Of a stretch of 64,000 bases of DNA, positions 62,075 to 64,000 are shown piece by piece. The position numbers and the translations under genes were made by a program. Source of the DNA: Cupriavidus lacunae (GTDB lineage Bacteria > Pseudomonadota > Gammaproteobacteria > Burkholderiales > Burkholderiaceae); the NCBI RefSeq assembly GCF_003353055.1, contig NZ_QKWJ01000008.1, forward strand, positions 1-64,000. The letters are read 5' to 3'. The notes beneath the pieces were generated by a model, which worked only from the letters and a program-made list of their open reading frames with translations, did not search any database and had not been told where the DNA came from. Numbering within the stretch: the stretch's first letter is position 1; every line of letters starts with the position of its first letter.

Positions 62075-63198
62075 CGTCGATCTTTAAAGATCAAAGCGCA
62101 GAAAGCCGTGTTGGAACTAGGGCGCTTCTGATTGGTACGGACCTGAGGTTGCTTAGCGGAGGAATCGCGGCGGTGCTGCCTGCTTATCAGTCCTGTTTGC
62201 AGAGTGTGCATTCAAGCGTTCGATTTGTTGCTACCCATCGTGCCGGTTCGTTGTATGGGAAGCTGAGTACATTTCTTTTCGCTGTCCTCACCGTCCTCTA
62301 TGAAGCTTGCGTTCATAGGAAGAGGCTCGTCGTCTACGCCCACGCGGGGGAGTGGCCATCGTTGGTGAGAAAGTGCGTTCTTTTGCTCGTTGCTGGACTA
62401 GCGGGCGCTAAGACGATACTTCATTGTCATGCACCCCAGTGGGAGGTGTATCGTGAAGTTTCGGCTTGGAAGAGGGCTTGCTTGCGATGGGGACTGCGAA
62501 GGGCAGACGTCGTTACCGCTCTTACCAACTATCATGCGCGGCAGATTGCCGCTGTCTATGGAGAAAAGGTGGTAGTAGTACCCAATCCCCTTACGGAGGA
62601 ACTGTTGGAGTTCGCTCTGGTGTCAAGAGTCCAGCACGAATGCTCGACAACGGATGTGAAGATGAAGGTGATTACATTATGTCGTTTGGCGGAAGGAAAG
62701 GGGGCGGAGTACGTTCCTAGCGTCGCGCGGCATGTTGGAGGCAATGTCGAGTTCGTTATCGGCGGTACCGGCCCACTTGGGGAAGTGCTAGCCGCGCAAG
62801 TGCAAAATGACAGCAGTCTCAGGAACATCCAGTTTGCAGGTTGGCTGACAGGTCCCGAGAAATGGAGAAGGCTCGCGACTAGTGATGTCTTCTTTCTGCC
62901 GACTAGGGCGGACGCACTATGCACCGGCTTTGTCGAAGCAATGTGTCTGGGGTTGCCTGTGGTGACAATCGATCATGGGGGTAACGCCGAGGTCGTTGAG
63001 GATGGTGTGACTGGCTATGTTGTTCGTGCGGATAGCAGTGACTTGAGCCAGAGGCTTGGTGCTGCTGTTACTTCCCTTGCATGTAGCTCAAAGCGACAGC
63101 GATTTGGAGTAGCCGCGCGCGAATATGCCCTGCGGCGCTATCACCCGGATGTCGTGAAAGGGACTCTCCGTAGTATCGCCAAACGGCTGGAGAGTTAA
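62071..63198 (+). CDS. Glycosyltransferase family 4
   Basis: This 375-aa GT-B enzyme has RALLIGTDLRLLSGGIAAVL at the N-terminus, LHCHAPQWEVYREVS, VVTALTNYHARQIAAVYG, VVVPNPLTEELL and the C-terminal TRADALCTGFVEAMCLGLPVVTIDHGGNAEVV with the E-x7-E-like nucleotide-sugar site. It is coupled to the polymerase gene by a four-base overlap and is the last gene of the operon on this strand. The linkage made is unknown. Confidence 0.9.
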   Translation: MTSIFKDQSAESRVGTRALLIGTDLRLLSGGIAAVLPAYQSCLQSVHSSVRFVATHRAGSLYGKLSTFLFAVLTVLYEACVHRKRLVVYAHAGEWPSLVRKCVLLLVAGLAGAKTILHCHAPQWEVYREVSAWKRACLRWGLRRADVVTALTNYHARQIAAVYGEKVVVVPNPLTEELLEFALVSRVQHECSTTDVKMKVITLCRLAEGKGAEYVPSVARHVGGNVEFVIGGTGPLGEVLAAQVQNDSSLRNIQFAGWLTGPEKWRRLATSDVFFLPTRADALCTGFVEAMCLGLPVVTIDHGGNAEVVEDGVTGYVVRADSSDLSQRLGAAVTSLACSSKRQRFGVAAREYALRRYHPDVVKGTLRSIAKRLES

Positions 63199-63225
63199 GC
63201 GCATTCCTGACAACTCGTCGCTGCA

Positions 63226-63261
63226 GCGCCTTCGCTGCCAGTGAGCGGCTAGCGAAGGTGC
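63226..63261. terminator. Hairpin at the end of the EPS operon
   Basis: GCGCCTTCGCT (63226-63236) pairs with AGCGAAGGTGC (63251-63261) with one G-T pair. No T-run follows on either strand, so it is a weak bidirectional terminator candidate between the convergent glycosyltransferase and tail-spike-like genes. The rest of 63199-63418 holds no gene. Confidence 0.4.
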
Positions 63262-63418
63262 AATCCTAAGTCAAATCCAATTGCGAGGCGATCGAGTGCC
63301 ATAGATAAGGCTCTTTCGGTGGGTGCCGTGTGGGAGAGGGCTCGGCTCTGCCGGCTAGCAGGATGGGGCAAATCTCGGTTTTAGAGGAAGCATGTGGAGG
63401 AGGACGTTATGTCGGCAC

Positions 63419-64000
63419 CTAAGCAGGGTTGCCTAGCGCGTCTGTCCATGCCTTTCCATTCCACCATACGGGTTTGCCAAGTGATGTATCGAAATACATC
63501 TCTCCCTTATTTGTCGTCTTGGGGCGATTTACGGTTGGGCCATTCGCATCTGTCTGAAGCGCCAGTCCATCTAAGTCGGATTCTATGCGACCGGCTGCAA
63601 TCGGCTTTAGGCGCAACTTATTGTTTATGTCGGCCCAAACATAAATGGTCCCTATTTTATTAGGGTGGCTGAGCTTCTCTGATAATATTTTAATTTTCTC
63701 TATATTCGATCTGATGTCAATCGGTGTTTCTCCGCCCAAGGATGAAACCGCTCGATTCTGGGAGTAGAAAGTTTTAACAGTTCGAAGCTTTGTGAAGTTT
63801 GAATCGTCCCCAGGAACTAGGATCTTAATGAAGAATGCTCTCGGTTGAGGCATCGCAATAGAATTGCCGTCGATGTCAATTATTGCGTGACTGGCCGCGG
63901 CCAAGTTGAATACTTGTACAGGAGCCGTTTTCGCTGTAAAAAGATTGCTCCTGGCTCGAAGATATTCGATTCCGCTGCCGAAAAAGAAGTCCGAACTGAC
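63419..64000 (-). CDS. C-terminal part of a tail-spike/surface-glycan-type protein (runs off the window)
   Basis: The minus-strand frame is open from the window edge (VSSDFFFGSGIEYLRARSNL) for 193 codons to the stop at 63419. Upstream part: AASHAIIDIDGNSIAMPQPR, then FFIKILVPGDDSNFTKLRTV. The end, TTNKGEMYFDTSLGKPVWWN followed by GKAWTDALGNPA, is a short module common at the C-termini of phage tail spikes, pectate-lyase-fold proteins and some EPS-associated surface proteins. The catalytic part, if any, is outside the window. Base composition is AT-rich like the adjoining EPS genes. It could be a depolymerase or a prophage fragment. Confidence 0.6.
   Translation of the reverse strand, partial: VSSDFFFGSGIEYLRARSNLFTAKTAPVQVFNLAAASHAIIDIDGNSIAMPQPRAFFIKILVPGDDSNFTKLRTVKTFYSQNRAVSSLGGETPIDIRSNIEKIKILSEKLSHPNKIGTIYVWADINNKLRLKPIAAGRIESDLDGLALQTDANGPTVNRPKTTNKGEMYFDTSLGKPVWWNGKAWTDALGNPA

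Noticed and set aside
63394..63663. 89-codon plus-strand frame near the right edge
   Set aside because: It lies opposite the tail-spike-like frame, which is open across the whole edge and has a recognisable C-terminal module.

Overview
The window is high-GC chromosomal DNA from a beta-proteobacterium of the Burkholderiaceae. The gene content suggests Cupriavidus or a close Ralstonia relative: Bug/TctC-type solute-binding protein, CIO-type cydAB, many LysR/TctC catabolic units, and an EPS operon head ordered as in the Ralstonia solanacearum eps operon. The genus is inference from gene content; no marker gene is present.

Layout. (1) 0-3.7 kb: the 5' end of an IS1182-like element has cut off a sensor kinase gene that is translationally coupled to a LuxR-type response regulator; next come an AraC-like and a Crp/Fnr-like regulator. 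(2) 3.9-11.2 kb: an acyl-CoA synthetase, a mannose-isomerase-like enzyme, two alpha/beta hydrolases and several small unknown proteins. (3) 11.3-14.9 kb: a tandemly duplicated cassette that I do not recognise. Each copy holds a promoter whose spacer is a TetR-type inverted repeat, a short leader with a hairpin and T-run, a second operator, a secreted YTDG-repeat protein, a 33-aa membrane microprotein and a TetR regulator. One copy has expanded to six 114-bp repeats. This is the best candidate for an undescribed system. (4) 14.9-23.1 kb: a hydrolase/M14 peptidase/HAD operon, a LysR gene and a secreted phosphoesterase operon (type I phosphodiesterase-LamG lipoprotein, small lipoprotein, Tat-exported phospholipase C). 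(5) 23.3-30.9 kb: a GntR-controlled catabolic cluster (PLP aminotransferase, two MFS carriers, amidase, hydratase) with clear GntR-type sites. (6) 30.9-35.3 kb: cydA-cydB-DUF2474 (cyanide-insensitive-type bd oxidase) with an IS607-like tnpB, lacking zinc-finger cysteines, ending 25 bases before cydA. (7) 35.5-46.3 kb: a TSUP exporter, a LysR gene, a galactarate/glucarate-type pathway (TctC, GarD, aldehyde dehydrogenase, HpcH/HpaI aldolase, FAD D-2-hydroxyacid dehydrogenase), an MBL hydrolase and an MHS transporter. (8) 46.4-63.2 kb: a Wzy-dependent exopolysaccharide operon. The export/control head (Wza, Wzb, Wzc) has host-like GC. The tail from about 52.4 kb (UDP-ManNAcA synthesis, Wzx, pyruvyltransferase, two glycosyltransferases, acetyltransferase, an unknown toroid protein, AsnB-type amidotransferase, Wzy) is visibly AT-richer and tightly overlapping, as expected of an exchanged serotype-like locus. 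(9) The right edge carries the C-terminal part of a tail-spike-like protein on the minus strand.

Starts were chosen by family length, Shine-Dalgarno sequence and overlap with the upstream gene. Product calls rest on motifs read by eye, not on searches.
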